A stretch of DNA of 64,000 nt from Siphonodentalium dalli (GCA_032622095.1 CP136067.1:178470556-178534555); one strand, 5' to 3'; shown: positions 12,524-24,006, counted from the stretch's first letter. Notes: generated from the letters alone by a model not told the origin. Program-made: numbers and translations.

Positions 12524-12720
12524 CAGCAATGACCTAAACATTCAACCCCTTAACCACAGCAGAACTGTGGGTAACTTTTCAGGATTTAGTCCGAAATATG
12601 ACTTGTTGCCTTCATGAGAGCTTTCCGATGAATTTCCACAAGCCATATTTCAAACTGATTCCTGAAACTATACCTATAATTCTGATGTGGTTAAGGGGTC
12701 GATTATTTAGGGCATTACTG
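12524..12720. mobile_element. Snap-back MITE, mariner-like ends, copy 1
   Basis: The 197-bp element begins CAGCAATGACC and ends GGGCATTACTG, with TA on both sides (12522-12523 and 12721-12722). The two halves are imperfect reverse complements, including CCCCTTAACCACA against TGTGGTTAAGGGG. It matches the 42506-42718 element. TA target and CAGT-type ends fit a Tc1/mariner-type MITE. Confidence 0.75.
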
Positions 12721-12827
12721 TATGTCGAGTTTGTTACAAATTTGTCAAAGTTTGCATCAACAAAATTGAGGAATTGAATGTTAACTCTGAGTTGTTCCAT
12801 AATAAATGTATTTCCCTTGTCATTTCA

Positions 12828-13262
12828 GGTGTTCATGCACCTATGTATGTGATGGAGACTACAATGTACCTGTGAGTGCAGATGTTGCCATGAGATTGAA
12901 AAAGTTGAGACCAAGCTAAAGGAAGTGACAAAAGCGATTTCATAGGAAGAAGGACACTTCAAGTGTATCACAGAGACTGTCCCCTTCAGGAGTGTGTGCC
13001 TGGACCCATGGCTACTTGAAGTTGCATGGTTAGGATACCAGCAACAGTATAGTCATCCGTTTAATGGACCTCTGCACAACAAATACAGGCATATCGCATA
13101 GACAGTTTATTCGGTGGTGCTATGGCTACCATGGTTTGCATAACTGCAGACCTCTTCCATCGTGTGTTGTGAATGGCATCAGTAATTTCAGTATGCTTTC
13201 CCAAATGATGGTGGAAATTACAGGGGCTTTCGTTTGCCCGAGCTGGAGAAATGCATGAATAA
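12828..13262 (+). pseudogene. P2X7 receptor C-terminal-like domain, broken
   Basis: After a TTTCAG acceptor-like site the translation gives a cysteine-rich start (CECRCCHEIEKVE). It continues as CITETVPFRSVCLDPWLLEVAW, then HNKYRHIAYRQFIRW, LPSCVVNGI, and FPNDGGNYRGFRLPEL. This order (Cys cluster, CITE/CLDPWLL, YRHxAYRxF, LPSCVV, FPxxxGxYxGF) is that of the P2X7 intracellular C-terminal domain, which occurs in many invertebrate proteins without a channel. A TAG near 12943, a one-base frame change at about 13098 and another near 13185 break it. I infer a pseudogene or decayed mobile-element-associated exon. The domain is recognised from memory of family motifs, not from a search. Confidence 0.7.
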
Positions 13263-13315
13263 ATGAATGAAATCTTAATAGTTTGTTACAATGTATCTCC
13301 CTAATCTTCATCTCC

Positions 13316-13744
13316 CATATATGACTGAAAATAATTTCATTCATTTGATAACGTTTGACTCTGGAATGGCCAAATTGTTTGATATTTAACTTTGTTTTTA
13401 TTTAAAAAAAAATTATTTTCAAGTGACAAATTTCCCCCCACTTTTCATCCTGAAATTGCCAGAAAAATGTTTTTTTTTATAATTCCCTTTTTTTTTTTAT
13501 TAAAATATTTTTTTTTTCCAAGCGACATATTTTTTTAATCACACAATTGATTATTTGATCCTGAAATGGCGAGAAAAATGACTTGAGATTTAAATTTGTT
13601 TTTATTTAATTTCATTCTTTCAAATGTCCAGGTCTGGATAGCTACCCACAACCCAGCACCTACATGACAAAAAATTGTCTCATGGTTTCATTGCGTATTT
13701 TGCTTTATAAAGTCATGAAACGAAGATTCCAGAACATGATGTAG

Positions 13745-13781
<37 letters not shown>

Positions 13782-14060
13782 ACCCCCCCCCCCCCCAACA
13801 CCAGCGCCTACTTGAGAAAAATCATGGTTTTATTGCTTATTTTGCTTTATATAGTCACGAAACAATGAGAAATTAACTTCTTCCGAGAAAATGTTGTTTG
13901 AGTCAGGGTTTGGGTGGGGGTAAGATATCCAGGCTAGGAAGGGAAGAAGTCCAGGACCTACATGACAAAAAATCATCTTGGGGGTTTTATTGATTATTTT
14001 GCTTTATAGTCATGAAATGGCAAGAAATAGACTTCTCCTGAGAAGGTGATGTATGGAACT
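13316..14060. repeat. Old dispersed repeats R2/R3 around a long C run
   Basis: CTGAAATGGCxAGAAAAATG and TTTGTTTTTATTTAA blocks recur at 13360-13410 and 13555-13610 and also at 38459-38590. R2 blocks (GTTTGAGTCAGGGTTTGGGTGGGG) lie at 13895-13950. The whole stretch is low-complexity and non-coding. Confidence 0.55.
13747..13796. repeat. Poly(C) tract of about 50 bases
   Basis: The tract is nearly pure C with one A near 13782. A run this long is difficult to assemble, so its length should be treated as uncertain. Confidence 0.9.
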
Positions 14061-14589
14061 AATCTGCATAAAATGATAAAATAATGATTTTGGTTCACTA
14101 TTTTTAAAGCAAACGTTTTTTATGGTCGTTATTGTTGTCACCTTTTTGTATATTATAATAAAAAGGAATGAGTCAGAGGAAAATTGGAAGAAAAAAAAAC
14201 TTGAACCCCATACAATGCAGAGGATGCGGCCCATTTTGGGAGGGGCTGGTGTGTTTACCCTGAACATAGATATTATATTATTCAGCGTAATAACACTCCA
14301 GTATTTACTTTTTCAACTCAACGAATGGAAGAAGCCATGGTATACTGTATAGATCTGTATTTCACTGTTTGATCATATTAAAATCATTTTCACAAAGATG
14401 ATACATGCAGATACGTAGACAGCATAGCCACCCAAGAAGCCCTTCTGATAGTTCAGCCAGAAACGTAATTAGTACTCTTCTTGTGGGACTTGAAAGCAGA
14501 AATCTGCGAAAGCGGTCACGTATCCCATGCATTTCATATCAACAATAGGTTGAAAGTTAATAAATTTCGAAGTTCCCGTGGACCTACAT

Positions 14590-14660
14590 GTAGATCATGC
14601 CACGAATACCTACTCCAGCGGCACGGGAGTATAGATTCATGGCATGATCTGCTGTGGTCC
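14590..14660. repeat. Short inverted repeat around TAGATCATGCCA
   Basis: TAGATCATGCCACGAATACCTACTCC at the left faces GGGAGTATAGATTCATGGCATGATCT at the right. The AGATCATGCCATGA end is shared with the larger foldback at 27120-27660, suggesting a small relative. Confidence 0.6.
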
Positions 14661-15975
14661 TATTATGACAGTCACAGTGACACACGAACTTCGTCCAAAT
14701 ATGTACGAATTTACTCCGGATTTTTTTGGCCACGCGAATAATTCATGTCGTATTATTCAATATTTTATTACACACATAAATACATTCCGAATTCACGATT
14801 TCCAACGAAAACGAAACATGTTTGTGAACTAAAACAAAACCACGCAGAAACCGATTTCGATAACACAATGTCAACAGAATGCCGCAAGGTGATTAATGAC
14901 GTCACGGGTCAAAAATAAATTACACCCAATCTGCAGTTCGCGTTTACTGCAGTGCGCATGCCAGGGGGGTTTCCTGGAATGCGAATCGATAGCGGCTAAT
15001 CTTGGGACGATTAATTTCGTTCTCAGAACGACTCTGTTGGTCTAATAAGCGGGGAAATGGGTAAAATATGAACGTCGCGACGGCGACTTTAAGCACAATT
15101 GATTGCGCAACGAAATCTAGATATTGCGCTGAAGGCCTACCGTTGTTCTTGTTACTGAGTGATACGTGATATGGCCTACCTCTGGGATCGGGGGGGGGGG
15201 GGGTGGTATACTATATAGTAATGGTTACATCTGCATGTCGGTTTACCTAAACCAACAAACCAAGCAAGCTGAGGAAAGACAAAAAGGTCGACCACATCGC
15301 GTATAATATTAATAGGCCTAAAATGGGGATTTGTTAACGCGTTATTTGACGATGACCATGCATAATCTCATCTAATTCTATAGCCAACACCTATTAAACC
15401 AATTAACTACAACTTTTGAATAATTCGTTGTAATAATTCACAAACTGACCGGCCTCCGATAAAGATATAGGCCTATAGCAGATTAACTTTTCCTTCCGAC
15501 GTCCAAAACGAAAAATTGCGATCTCTCAATTGTTCCGTTTTAGTGGGTTGGCATTTTTTATTCGCCAGTTTATTTCCGCATTCGATTAGTTTCGGTTTTG
15601 AATTCAATGATGGTGTCGAGTCACTGGACGATCACGGCGAAAAATGTTTAAAACTCCGTTAATTTGGCGTCCGGAATTATTTTATCGCTGCATAGTTGTA
15701 GGTGCGTATGTTATTTATAGGAAACAAGCGACTTTATGGCCGGTATTTTGCGTTTAGTGCTTTTATTTGAGACATGTTTCGGAGGTGAATTTTCAAAAAT
15801 TAATTCATGCATTACTTGACTTCGTTATATAAGGATACCGATTTCTAAACTCGATTAAAACCTTATTTTTGGGACTTTATGTCCAGTAACTGTGCTGCAG
15901 GGTAATGGATGTTTTTTATTTTATGTCCTAAAAATTGTAAGAAAAATTTATTTAAAAAACATGATAAAAAATTGT
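14661..15975. other. Intergenic AT-rich DNA
   Basis: A G run at about 15189-15202 and several self-complementary patches are present. No recognisable exon or element was found. Confidence 0.4.
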
Positions 15976-15978
15976 TAA

Positions 15979-16047
15979 GCCAATGCATTCTCTTAAATAT
16001 GCGAGGCGACCTATGGTCGACTCGCATATATAAGAGAATGCATTGGC
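15979..16047. repeat. Hairpin repeat H, copy 1
   Basis: A near-perfect 68-bp palindrome runs from GCCAATGCATTCTCTTA to its complement AAGAGAATGCATTGGC with GCGAGGCGACC and GGTCGACTCGC in the centre. Other copies lie near 17381, 17699, 32780, 40466 and 40558. Confidence 0.85.
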
Positions 16048-16049
16048 AC

Positions 16050-17330
16050 AGGGTAAAAAAGTCCCGACTTCCGACTGGATTTGATATGGCGGGTCACATA
16101 TGGCTTATATTTTCCGTCTTCGCGAGTGACAATATCTCAGGTATATAATGTTAGTTCGAAACCCGTTCTGTCATAGGTAGGGATGTTTCCATTTTAAGTT
16201 TTTCGTGATTGTTCCTTTCAGTTGAGACTCGATAGTCAAATCTCCAAAACTTCCAGAGAAGCATTCGTGTCTTTGTCTCGGTGTATCGGACAATGAAAGA
16301 GGTTCTGGCTTAAAACTTAGAGATAATGTAATTTTAACATCAACTGCATTTAGACAGTCAGTATAGATTTTATAGGTAACTCAGTCTTAGTAAACTTAGC
16401 GTACATTTGCTCCCATGCAGAGTCGCGCACGGTACGAGCGCGATTAGCAATTGTTCTTATTTACGACTGTTGGTAACTCTGAACATAAATTTAACGGACA
16501 CGGACTCGTTGCATAAGCAATCACTCCAATGTCAAAATCAGCTAATCACATACCCCAACCTGCAATATGTAGTTGATAGGAAACAGAGTAAGTGGTGAAA
16601 TTGTAATATTCTTACGAACAATTTTGTTTTCGTGTTTCTATGGGGGTAGGTGTCGAATAATGGTGGGAAACACTTGTTAAAATTGAAGAAACTCAGGACC
16701 AAAGGTAAAAAAATCATCATTATGTGTCTGAAATATTTGTGCCCTTTGTGTATGTTTTTCAATATCCGGCATTTGATTTTCACTTGAGACCACGTGATTC
16801 ATGACGGCGGAGATATGTTTCATACTCCATACAGAGTTTATTTCCCTTGATAACTCGACATTTTACCCACATTTTTGTGGGGACGTCCGCGATATTAAGA
16901 TATATACTATGAACGCGAACAGAGTCACGTGTTGCCCTTATCAGTCGCATAAAATATCGAACAAAGTATGCCTAGTTTCGTACCTTAAGTTTGGAAAGTC
17001 CCAGTAGAAACCGCTGAACTATTTCGCGCAACGGTGTGATTTGATTATTTTCTCCGATTATTGTATCAACATAAATATCCAAACGCACATGGACAACAAC
17101 ACGCATGACAAACGTTAGTCAAGTCAAGCGAAAGAGTTCTAATTTGCTGTCGTTTTGCTGCGTGCATGTAGGAAATTTGACTTTGGTGGGATACCGTTCG
17201 CCATTGTTGGTGGAAAACTACAAAACTACGGGCAAATATAGAAAACCACAGACTAGTAACCAGCCGGTCTGCGGTTCGTTACATAAATGCAGTATGACTG
17301 GTGCCCTTTTATTTTTCAGCATATATGTAT
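16050..17330. other. Intergenic DNA without recognised genes
   Basis: Several short ORFs occur but none shows a familiar domain. No repeat beyond simple sequence was seen. Confidence 0.4.
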
Positions 17331-17335
17331 GTTAA

Positions 17336-17447
17336 CCCTTTCATGACGGGAGCTTCTTGAATTTTTGTGAAAACCCTGTGCCAATGCATTCTCTTATATA
17401 TGCGAGTCGACCATAGGTCGTCTCGCATATTTAAGAAAATGCATTGG
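17336..17447 (+). mobile_element. TTAA-target MITE (piggyBac-like), left part only
   Basis: The left end reads TTAA followed by CCCTTTCATGACGGGAGC and an ACCCTGTGCC block, then hairpin repeat H. This is the same order as the complete 40422-40675 element. The right terminus was not found, so this copy is truncated. Confidence 0.65.
17381..17447. repeat. Hairpin repeat H, copy 2
   Basis: The palindrome GCCAATGCATTCTCTTATATATGCGAG faces CTCGCATATTTAAGAAAATGCATTGGC. It lies within the truncated TTAA-target MITE. Confidence 0.85.
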
Positions 17448-17750
17448 CCTAACAAATTTTATATTATTTTTTTATAATTGTTGAAGAAAAAATGAAAACA
17501 ATAATAACAAAAATTGTTGAAGAATGTAAGAAATAATGATAACAAAAAAATGATTTAAATTGTTAAAGAATGTAAGAATTTTTGTTTTTTAAATATAAAA
17601 AATGATAAAATTGTTATGCTGTAGAATGTAAGAAAAATTTATAAAAAAAATACATATAAATTGTTAAAGAATAAAGAAAATTATTAAACAATTGTTAGGC
17701 CAATTGCATTCTCGTATATATATGCGAGGCGACCTATATCATTGGCACAT
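17448..17750. repeat. AT-rich degenerate tandem repeat ending in partial hairpin H
   Basis: The block AATTGTTAAAGAATGTAAGAA recurs at least four times with ATAAAAAAATT spacers. It ends near 17700 in half a hairpin H (CCAATTGCATTCTCGTATATATATGCGAGGCGACC). Confidence 0.6.
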
Positions 17751-18455
17751 TGGTAGATATTGATACTTTTGCGTGTTTGCTTGATTAGCGAAAACAGTTT
17801 GTATTCACAGTGCGTGACACAATTAGTAGTGAACAATTAGACATGAGCGATAAGCGTTAGGTAGTGGCCTATGTGAGTGTATTATCATGATTATGAGCTG
17901 TGTTAAGCTAGCCACACATCCTTGCGAATGCGTTAGCGAAAATAATCGGATCCGTTCGTCGTGACGTTGGGGTCATGCGAACGTTGTCCGATAGTGATCG
18001 TTTCAGTCACTTCACCATGGATTTACATGCGAACGCAAACGGAGCGACGATTTTTATCGGATGGAAAATACGAGTTTTTCGGTCCGATAAAAATCGGAGG
18101 CAGTCGGAGCGTCAGAACAGTTTCGCATCGGAACCGCATGCATGTGTGGGTGTCCGTGCATTTCTATTTGATTTTCCGTTCGACAATCGCATGCGATAAA
18201 AATAACGCAACGCACCATACGCATACGCAAGCATGTGTGGTTAGCTTTATGAGCGGTGGTTTATAACACGGTGATAGTGGAGTATCATTCTAGCCTCAGC
18301 CTTCGCCGGACTTAGATCGGAAACTTATAATCACATTGAAAATAGTTTATCAAAAAATTCAATGTACAAAGATATATGTGTAAAAGAGTAGATTATAAGA
18401 AAGTTACAGGGCTATTGATTCTGCATGTAAAATCATAACAATATGTATTTATACT
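17751..18455. other. Intergenic DNA without recognised genes
   Basis: Two overlapping ORFs occur at 17961-18266, but neither shows a recognised domain and they share the same DNA in different frames. Confidence 0.4.
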
Positions 18456-18458
18456 CAT

Positions 18459-18856
18459 ATAGCCAGGGGGGGTGAACATTTTTGTTCCGGCACGTATGCC
18501 GGGGTGGGTGGGTGGTCAAAGCCACCAACAAGCAATTTTTTCCGCAACTCAAAAAAAAAATTCCTGCTTGATTTTTAGTGTTTTGGCAATGAGTTGGGCT
18601 TCAAAACCACTTTGCATGAGAGAAATAATGTAATTCTAACTGGTAAACTGACTGCAGGCAGTTATCGTGTTGTATTTTGTTGCAAATTTTGAAATCCAAG
18701 ATGGCCGCTGGCAGCCATGTTTATTTGGCCGAATGACCTCAAAATGACTCATTCCTATTTACATCTCCATGTTAACATCCATGATAAATAGTATGCACAG
18801 AAATTCATATACAGCTGTTTACAGTGAATTTCCCCCCGCAAATCTCTGTTTTAGTG
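18459..18856 (-). repeat. Dispersed repeat R4, reverse copy
   Basis: The sequence is the reverse complement of 37818-38215. Shared blocks include the CCGGCACGTATGCCGGGGTGGG edge, TTTTTCCGCAACT, GGCAATGAGTTGGGCTTCAAAACCACTTTG, the AAGATGGCCGC module and the AACAGCTGTATA block. Its left edge is a TTAA where the next MITE has inserted. Confidence 0.8.
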
Positions 18857-18860
18857 TTAA

Positions 18861-19193
18861 AGGTACGTTGACCTTGGCGGTGAATATCCTGTGAAAATAT
18901 TTCCACCCGTCAAAAACCGCCACAAACAGAAAGAACAACAAAATGTAGACAGACTTTGTCCGTATACAAATAAGAAAGATCGCATAAACAGTATGTTATT
19001 GTCACATCTTTGACCATTGTTATGTAAACAAAGGCATAAAAAGTAACTTTTCTGGTGTTTGTTTATATTATGATGGTAAATATAAAGAGCGTTTTTTATT
19101 GGTGAATTCCTGATATGGAACGAATAAAGAGCGTTTATGCCATTTGTGTGTGATTAACCAGCGGCATTGTGCTGTCTTCTGTAACACAATCAG
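18861..19193 (+). mobile_element. TTAA-target MITE M2, right end lost
   Basis: The segment starts AGGTACGTTGACCTTGG directly after TTAA at 18857-18860. It follows 43393-43735 closely through TTTCCACC, AACCGCCACAAACAGAAAGAA and TTCTGTAACACAATCAG, then stops where LINE sequence begins. The undisturbed target is seen at 37818, where the same flank carries TTAA without the insert. Confidence 0.8.
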
Positions 19194-21934
19194 ACAAAAT
19201 ATGGACTGATATTAATGAATGTATATCGTTGGCGCGTGATATCGACTTAGATGTGATAATAGGAGGCGACTTCAACGAAGATTACAAACCCAATGGTAAC
19301 GGGAAAATTAATGGTATATGTTATGAACGCGGTCTAAAGCAACTAGTTTATGAGGCAACACATTTTACTGAGAACTCCACTTCTATACTCGATTTGTTTA
19401 TGACTAGCAACTCCGAAATAGTAGAGTCTCCATACGTCATTGGTAACATTGTTGATAATAATGTACGCTTTCACTGCCCTGTTGTTATGAAACTTAAGCT
19501 CAATAAACACCCTATCCCTAATGTGATAACAAGAACGATTTGGAACTATAACCTTGCAGATTATGACACCATGCACGAAGATTTTTTACAGTGGAATCAC
19601 GAAGAAAGTACAATGTTACCACGGGAAAAATGGGTGGATGATAAAACAAACAAATTCGACGAGGTTAGTAATGACAACATCCCACATAAGACAGTGGTAA
19701 TTAGGAAAGGTATGCCACAATGGCTCACCTCAAACGTCAGGAAACTCATGAGACAAATAAATCGCCTTCATAAAATTGCAAAAAAGAAAGACACACAACA
19801 GGCTTGGGCCAACTTCCGGTTAAAACGCAATGAGACCATCGGTGCCATTAGAAAAAGCAAGCGGGAACTTGATGACAAAAACGAACGTTTACTAAACAAT
19901 GGAAGTAGTGATCAATCAACGTGGTGGAAAATTCTTCAAAGGGTTCTGTTCTCCGATAATAAACGCACAATTCCACCTCTGGTATCAGGTGATTGTTTCC
20001 TGATTTCACCGACTGAGAAAGCAAATGCATTTAATTCCTTTTTCTGTGAGATATCCTCATTCGATGATGTCGGGAGGGTTCTACCTGAAGACAATTTTAA
20101 ACCAGACCAACCATATATAGACAGTATTTCAATAACGGCTGTTGATGTTTACAAGGCTCTAAAATCTCTGAAGGTCTCAAAATCATGTGGTCCAGATAAA
20201 ATAAGTCCTAGAGTACTCAAGCATTGTGCATCTTCTTTATGTGAACCACTTGCATCTTATTTCAAATTATTTATTGAAAACAATTATTACCCACACCAAT
20301 GGAAGATATCTAATGTGACCCCGATTTTTAAGGCAGGAGATCCCGGTATTACTTGTAACTATCGTCCAGTCTCCCTTCTTAGCTGTATATCAAAGGCGTT
20401 TGAGAAGTGTATATATAAATATCTCTGGGAATTTCTGAAGTCAATAAACTACTATCAATTTATCAATCTGGATTAGTGAAAGGTGACTCTACTGTTTTTC
20501 AACTGACATAAATATACGACAACATATGCAGGTCCCTAGATGATGGAAAGGAAATAAGATGTGTTTTCTGTGACGTTAGTAAAGCACTTGACAAGGTATG
20601 GCATCGCGGACTACTTTATAAACTAACGAAGATAGGAATTACGGGGGATTTACATAAACTGATTGAATCATATCTTGAACACCGACAACAACGTGTTATT
20701 ATCGATGGATCAAGTTCTCAGTTGCAGAATGTTTCTGCGGGAGTTCCTCAGGGATGTATCCTAGGTCCTCTTTTTTTCTTGATATACATAAATGACATAA
20801 CTGAAGTCATAACATGCAACATTCGCCTTTTCGCTGATGACACTTCGATTTTCCTAACCATTGAAGACCCCAATCTTGCCGCAAAAGTTATCAATGATGA
20901 CTTAGAAACTTTAATGAAATGGTCGACTAAATGGCTTGTCAAATTTAATCCGCTGAAGACAGAATCTCTCCTGGTTTCTCGAAAAGATACACCCGTATTA
21001 CACCCACCCTTGGCATTGGGTGATACAATAGTGAACGAAGTTGACACCCACACACGTCTTGGACTCATTTTTGATAACGAAGGCAGCTGTGAGATCCATA
21101 TTCGCTCATTGCTGGCTAAAGCCTGGAAACGAGTGTATTTGGTACGAAAACTAAGATATCGAGCAAGCAGATTAACACTGGAAAAAAGTATATTTTTCTT
21201 TTATACGTCCCTTACTGGATTATGCCTCACCTGTGTGGGACAACATTCCCGATTTCTTATCATCAGACATAGAGAAAGTTCAATATGATATGGCTAGAAT
21301 TGTAACAGGGGCAACAATTAGCGCAAATAAAGACCTCCTCCTACTGGATACAGGCTGGGAACTACTATCATCGCGACGGAGAAAACACAAACTCTGCCAA
21401 TTTTTTAAAATGATCAAAGGAACAGCACCATCTATACTGAGAAATCTCGTACGCCCAGTTGATTCGTACGATACCGGTTATAACTTCCGTTTTGAGCACA
21501 TAAGGTTGCTACCCGATATCTCGTACAACTATTACATGAATTCATTTTTGCCATCTGCTATAAGTGAGTGGAACTCTCTGCCTGACACAATACGCAATTG
21601 TAATACAATTGATGACTTCAAAAAATCACTAAACGCAAACACACGGCGCCCCCCAACCTACTACTACCACAATAAGTGTCGCAGATAACATATACTCCAC
21701 TCTCGATTAAGATTAAAATGCAGTAGTTTGAACTCTGACTTATTGAGTAATCACATTAAAACGTCCCCTCTCTGTCATTGTGGCAAAATAGAAACAGCAC
21801 ATCACTTCTTATTGGAATGTCCTGAATACAATGGCCAAAGGACTGAACTTATATGCGCCATACCGAATGTTATTTTATCAGAACATTCTCTGTTGTGCGG
21901 ATCACAGGAACTCAGCCATCGTGATAATATTTAA
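19194..21934 (+). pseudogene. LINE with endonuclease and reverse transcriptase, frame-broken
   Basis: The copy enters inside an endonuclease/exonuclease/phosphatase domain (DVIIGGDFNEDY, SILDLFMTS, HCPVV). It continues with a linker and the RT domain: KSCGPDKISPRVLKHC, WKISNVTPIFKAGD, NYRPVSLLSCISKAFEK, CDVSKALDKVWH, SAGVPQGCILGPLFFLIYIN and the catalytic FADDTSIF. The C-terminal part has a WNSLPDTIRNCNTIDDFKKSL block and a zinc-finger-like CHCGKIETAHHFLLEC. Stops near 20474 and 20508, and frame changes near 21230 and 21690, inactivate it. The 5' end is truncated exactly where MITE M2 is interrupted. It resembles Jockey-superfamily LINEs. Confidence 0.88.
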
Positions 21935-22170
21935 ATATTTGACGCGGTCCAAAGATATATTATATAGCATAGGATATCATTTGTACAGATGAATTTCCGA
22001 ACAATTGAGCTGCGCCTTCGATTGGGTTTCGGAAAACAGGTTTCCTCCTTTAAAAAAGGAGGTTTTTCCTGACCGTCGTCGCAGACCAGGTAGTTTGTAA
22101 AATTGTATTACATGTAAATGTTCCATGTGCCCACTGGTATGCAGTTTTGATGTTTTCAATAAACGCCAGC
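21935..22170 (+). mobile_element. LINE 3' UTR with a hairpin
   Basis: CCTCCTTT faces AAAGGAGG near 22044-22063 with a T run after it, and AATAAA lies near 22159. A 3' UTR stem-loop can serve as the RT recognition site in LINEs; that role is inferred here. Confidence 0.5.
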
Positions 22171-22266
22171 TCGGTAACGAGTGTGTTTTTGATTATGAGA
22201 GAATTGGGAATACTGGAAATGTATGAAGCTTCTTGACACGAATAATTCGTTTATTTTTCAGCGAAA

Positions 22267-22290
22267 ATGTCTGTGTTCACTCAGCCATGA
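22267..22290 (+). promoter_or_regulatory. Seven-codon uORF overlapping the main start
   Basis: An ATG at 22267 opens a seven-codon frame whose TGA (22288-22290) overlaps the next ATG (22287-22289) as ATGA. This geometry permits termination-reinitiation or leaky scanning. The regulatory role is inferred; it depends on this exon being transcribed as modelled. Confidence 0.4.
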
Positions 22291-22407
22291 CGTCGGCCCA
22301 CACCAACCTTCACCTTTACAAGAAGCTGGTGATTGGTCTCATTGTCTTCTTAATTGCCGCGAATCTCATGAGACCGCTCATTCCAAAGCTTCGCCTCAAA
22401 TTTCACG
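22287..22407 (+). CDS. HtrL/YibB-like type II membrane protein, exon 1 (signal anchor)
   Basis: The exon encodes 40 residues plus one base (phase 1). After a short polar N terminus with YKK comes a hydrophobic stretch, LVIGLIVFLIAANLM (residues 14-28), then a basic-flanked RPLIPKLRLKF. This is the pattern of a signal anchor in Golgi type II membrane enzymes. I chose the ATG at 22287 because the upstream ATG at 22267 stops after seven codons. The split codon (G plus AA from exon 2) gives Glu and keeps the frame open into exon 2. The start is plausible, not proven; RNA evidence would settle it. Confidence 0.68.
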
Positions 22408-23862
22408 GTGAGTATATATATGTCGTCAACTGGCTTATATAGTCGACACCTTTTCGCAAAACGAATTATCAATGATAAGAATTACGAATAGAGTAATATA
22501 CGTCACTAGAATTTGTGTTCGTTTTGATCATTTGTGGTTTGCACAATGAACTACTACTGATATATATAAGAATTACGAATAGCTATAATATTAATAGAAA
22601 ATAGTGTCATTCAAACGTCTTGGAACTCGCAACAAGGTGATATGATTCTATTGGCCGTGATTATTTTGTACTCAGTTATGTTTTACAGTTTTGGCATGTC
22701 ATAATCGCGGACAAAAAAGCCCGACTATACTATCTCGGGCGATACTGATCACTCACCTTGTATATATGATTATATCACTATCATATGTAGGCAGGTTTGT
22801 CTCGCACATCTCGTGTGTTGTAATTGGTAATTCGTGGAAATAATAATCCGAGGTGGCGATTTTCAGTTGTTTGAATAACATCACTTGCCTAACAACCGTC
22901 CGCGAGTAACCTTAATTCTGATTGGTTAAAATGAACGCGATCATCCAATCGCTGCATATGTTTGTAACGTGCGCGTGCCCATGCTTGGCTTCTCAAAAAC
23001 CGCAATCGTAACTACGGATATTGCCAAACGACAACAGTTTCTGATATAAAGAACACAAATTATAATGACGTCATGTTCTTAATTATTATTAGTCGTAGTT
23101 CATTATTCGAGAGGTGCCCAGTGTCGCTCATTTTCTACTCGTACTTGATGTGATGAATTCCCCCTCCCATTAACCTTTTTTTTTTGCGAAATCGGCGTAC
23201 AGTAGTCGCCTGAATCATGTAAACTCGAGCTTGGACCATCCCTTACTGTGTAATATATAGAGGATCTACAACGAGTCCCCAGTTTATAGCGGAATTTACA
23301 AAACGAGTTCATTAAATTAGGTCTGGACCGAGCCTTTGGCGTACGTAATGTTAAACAGACGACAAACCGGAAGTCAAAGGTCACTTAGCACTATTTTCTG
23401 TTATTAAACGAACGTTTAATATCATAATTTATAGAATGGGTTTATTGAATGGATTAAGGGTAGGATCATGTGATAAATTATTAATCCTTTATATACTAAA
23501 GCATCATTACTGGGTATAGTTGTCCCATTATAGGAAATGTTCAGATAATAAATTCAACAAACGACCAGGTCGTTTTGTTAATGAACAATTATACTGAGTC
23601 AGTGCATCAAAAATTTGAAATATATATATATGCACGTATAGGCGCAGTTAAATATTTCTATACTAAATACTCATTGACGAGTAGTTCCCTTATGAATGTT
23701 CAGACAATAAGTTCAACAAGCAACAGGTCGTTTGCTGACCTTATTATCTAAACATTTCCCACCAATGAATATGATTTCTTATGCACTTGTATTATCATTT
23801 CGTCTAGCTATCATCTTCTCAGATACCCTTAACATCCACCCAAATGAATAATAGACCGTTCC

Positions 23863-24006
23863 AATGGCTGCGGACACACGTGCCACAGTAGCGATGGCAT
23901 AGTAGGTGTGACAATTTATTATGGTGGAGTTTGGCGACAATTGGTCGTCATAATTAATATGCCATAGCACGCCATGTTGCCCGCTGAGCTTCCGCACAAT
24001 GAATTG
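23863..24006 (-). repeat. Left arm of an inverted repeat of about 140 bp
   Basis: The arm is complementary to 24352-24494 with only scattered mismatches and small gaps. The arms are about 345 bp apart, so the whole could form a long stem. Confidence 0.85.

Larger units (their letters stand above)
22262..22407 (+). other. Exon 1 of the HtrL-like gene, with 25-nt leader
   Basis: The exon starts after a good acceptor (TTTATTTTTCAG, ending at 22261) and ends at a strong donor, ACG|GTGAGT, at 22407/22408. An acceptor before the start codon implies at least one further non-coding exon upstream, which I could not locate. Confidence 0.65.

Noticed and set aside
17961-18266. Overlapping 101- and 74-residue ORFs
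   Set aside because: Two frames of the same DNA, no domain and no splice or start context that would favour either.
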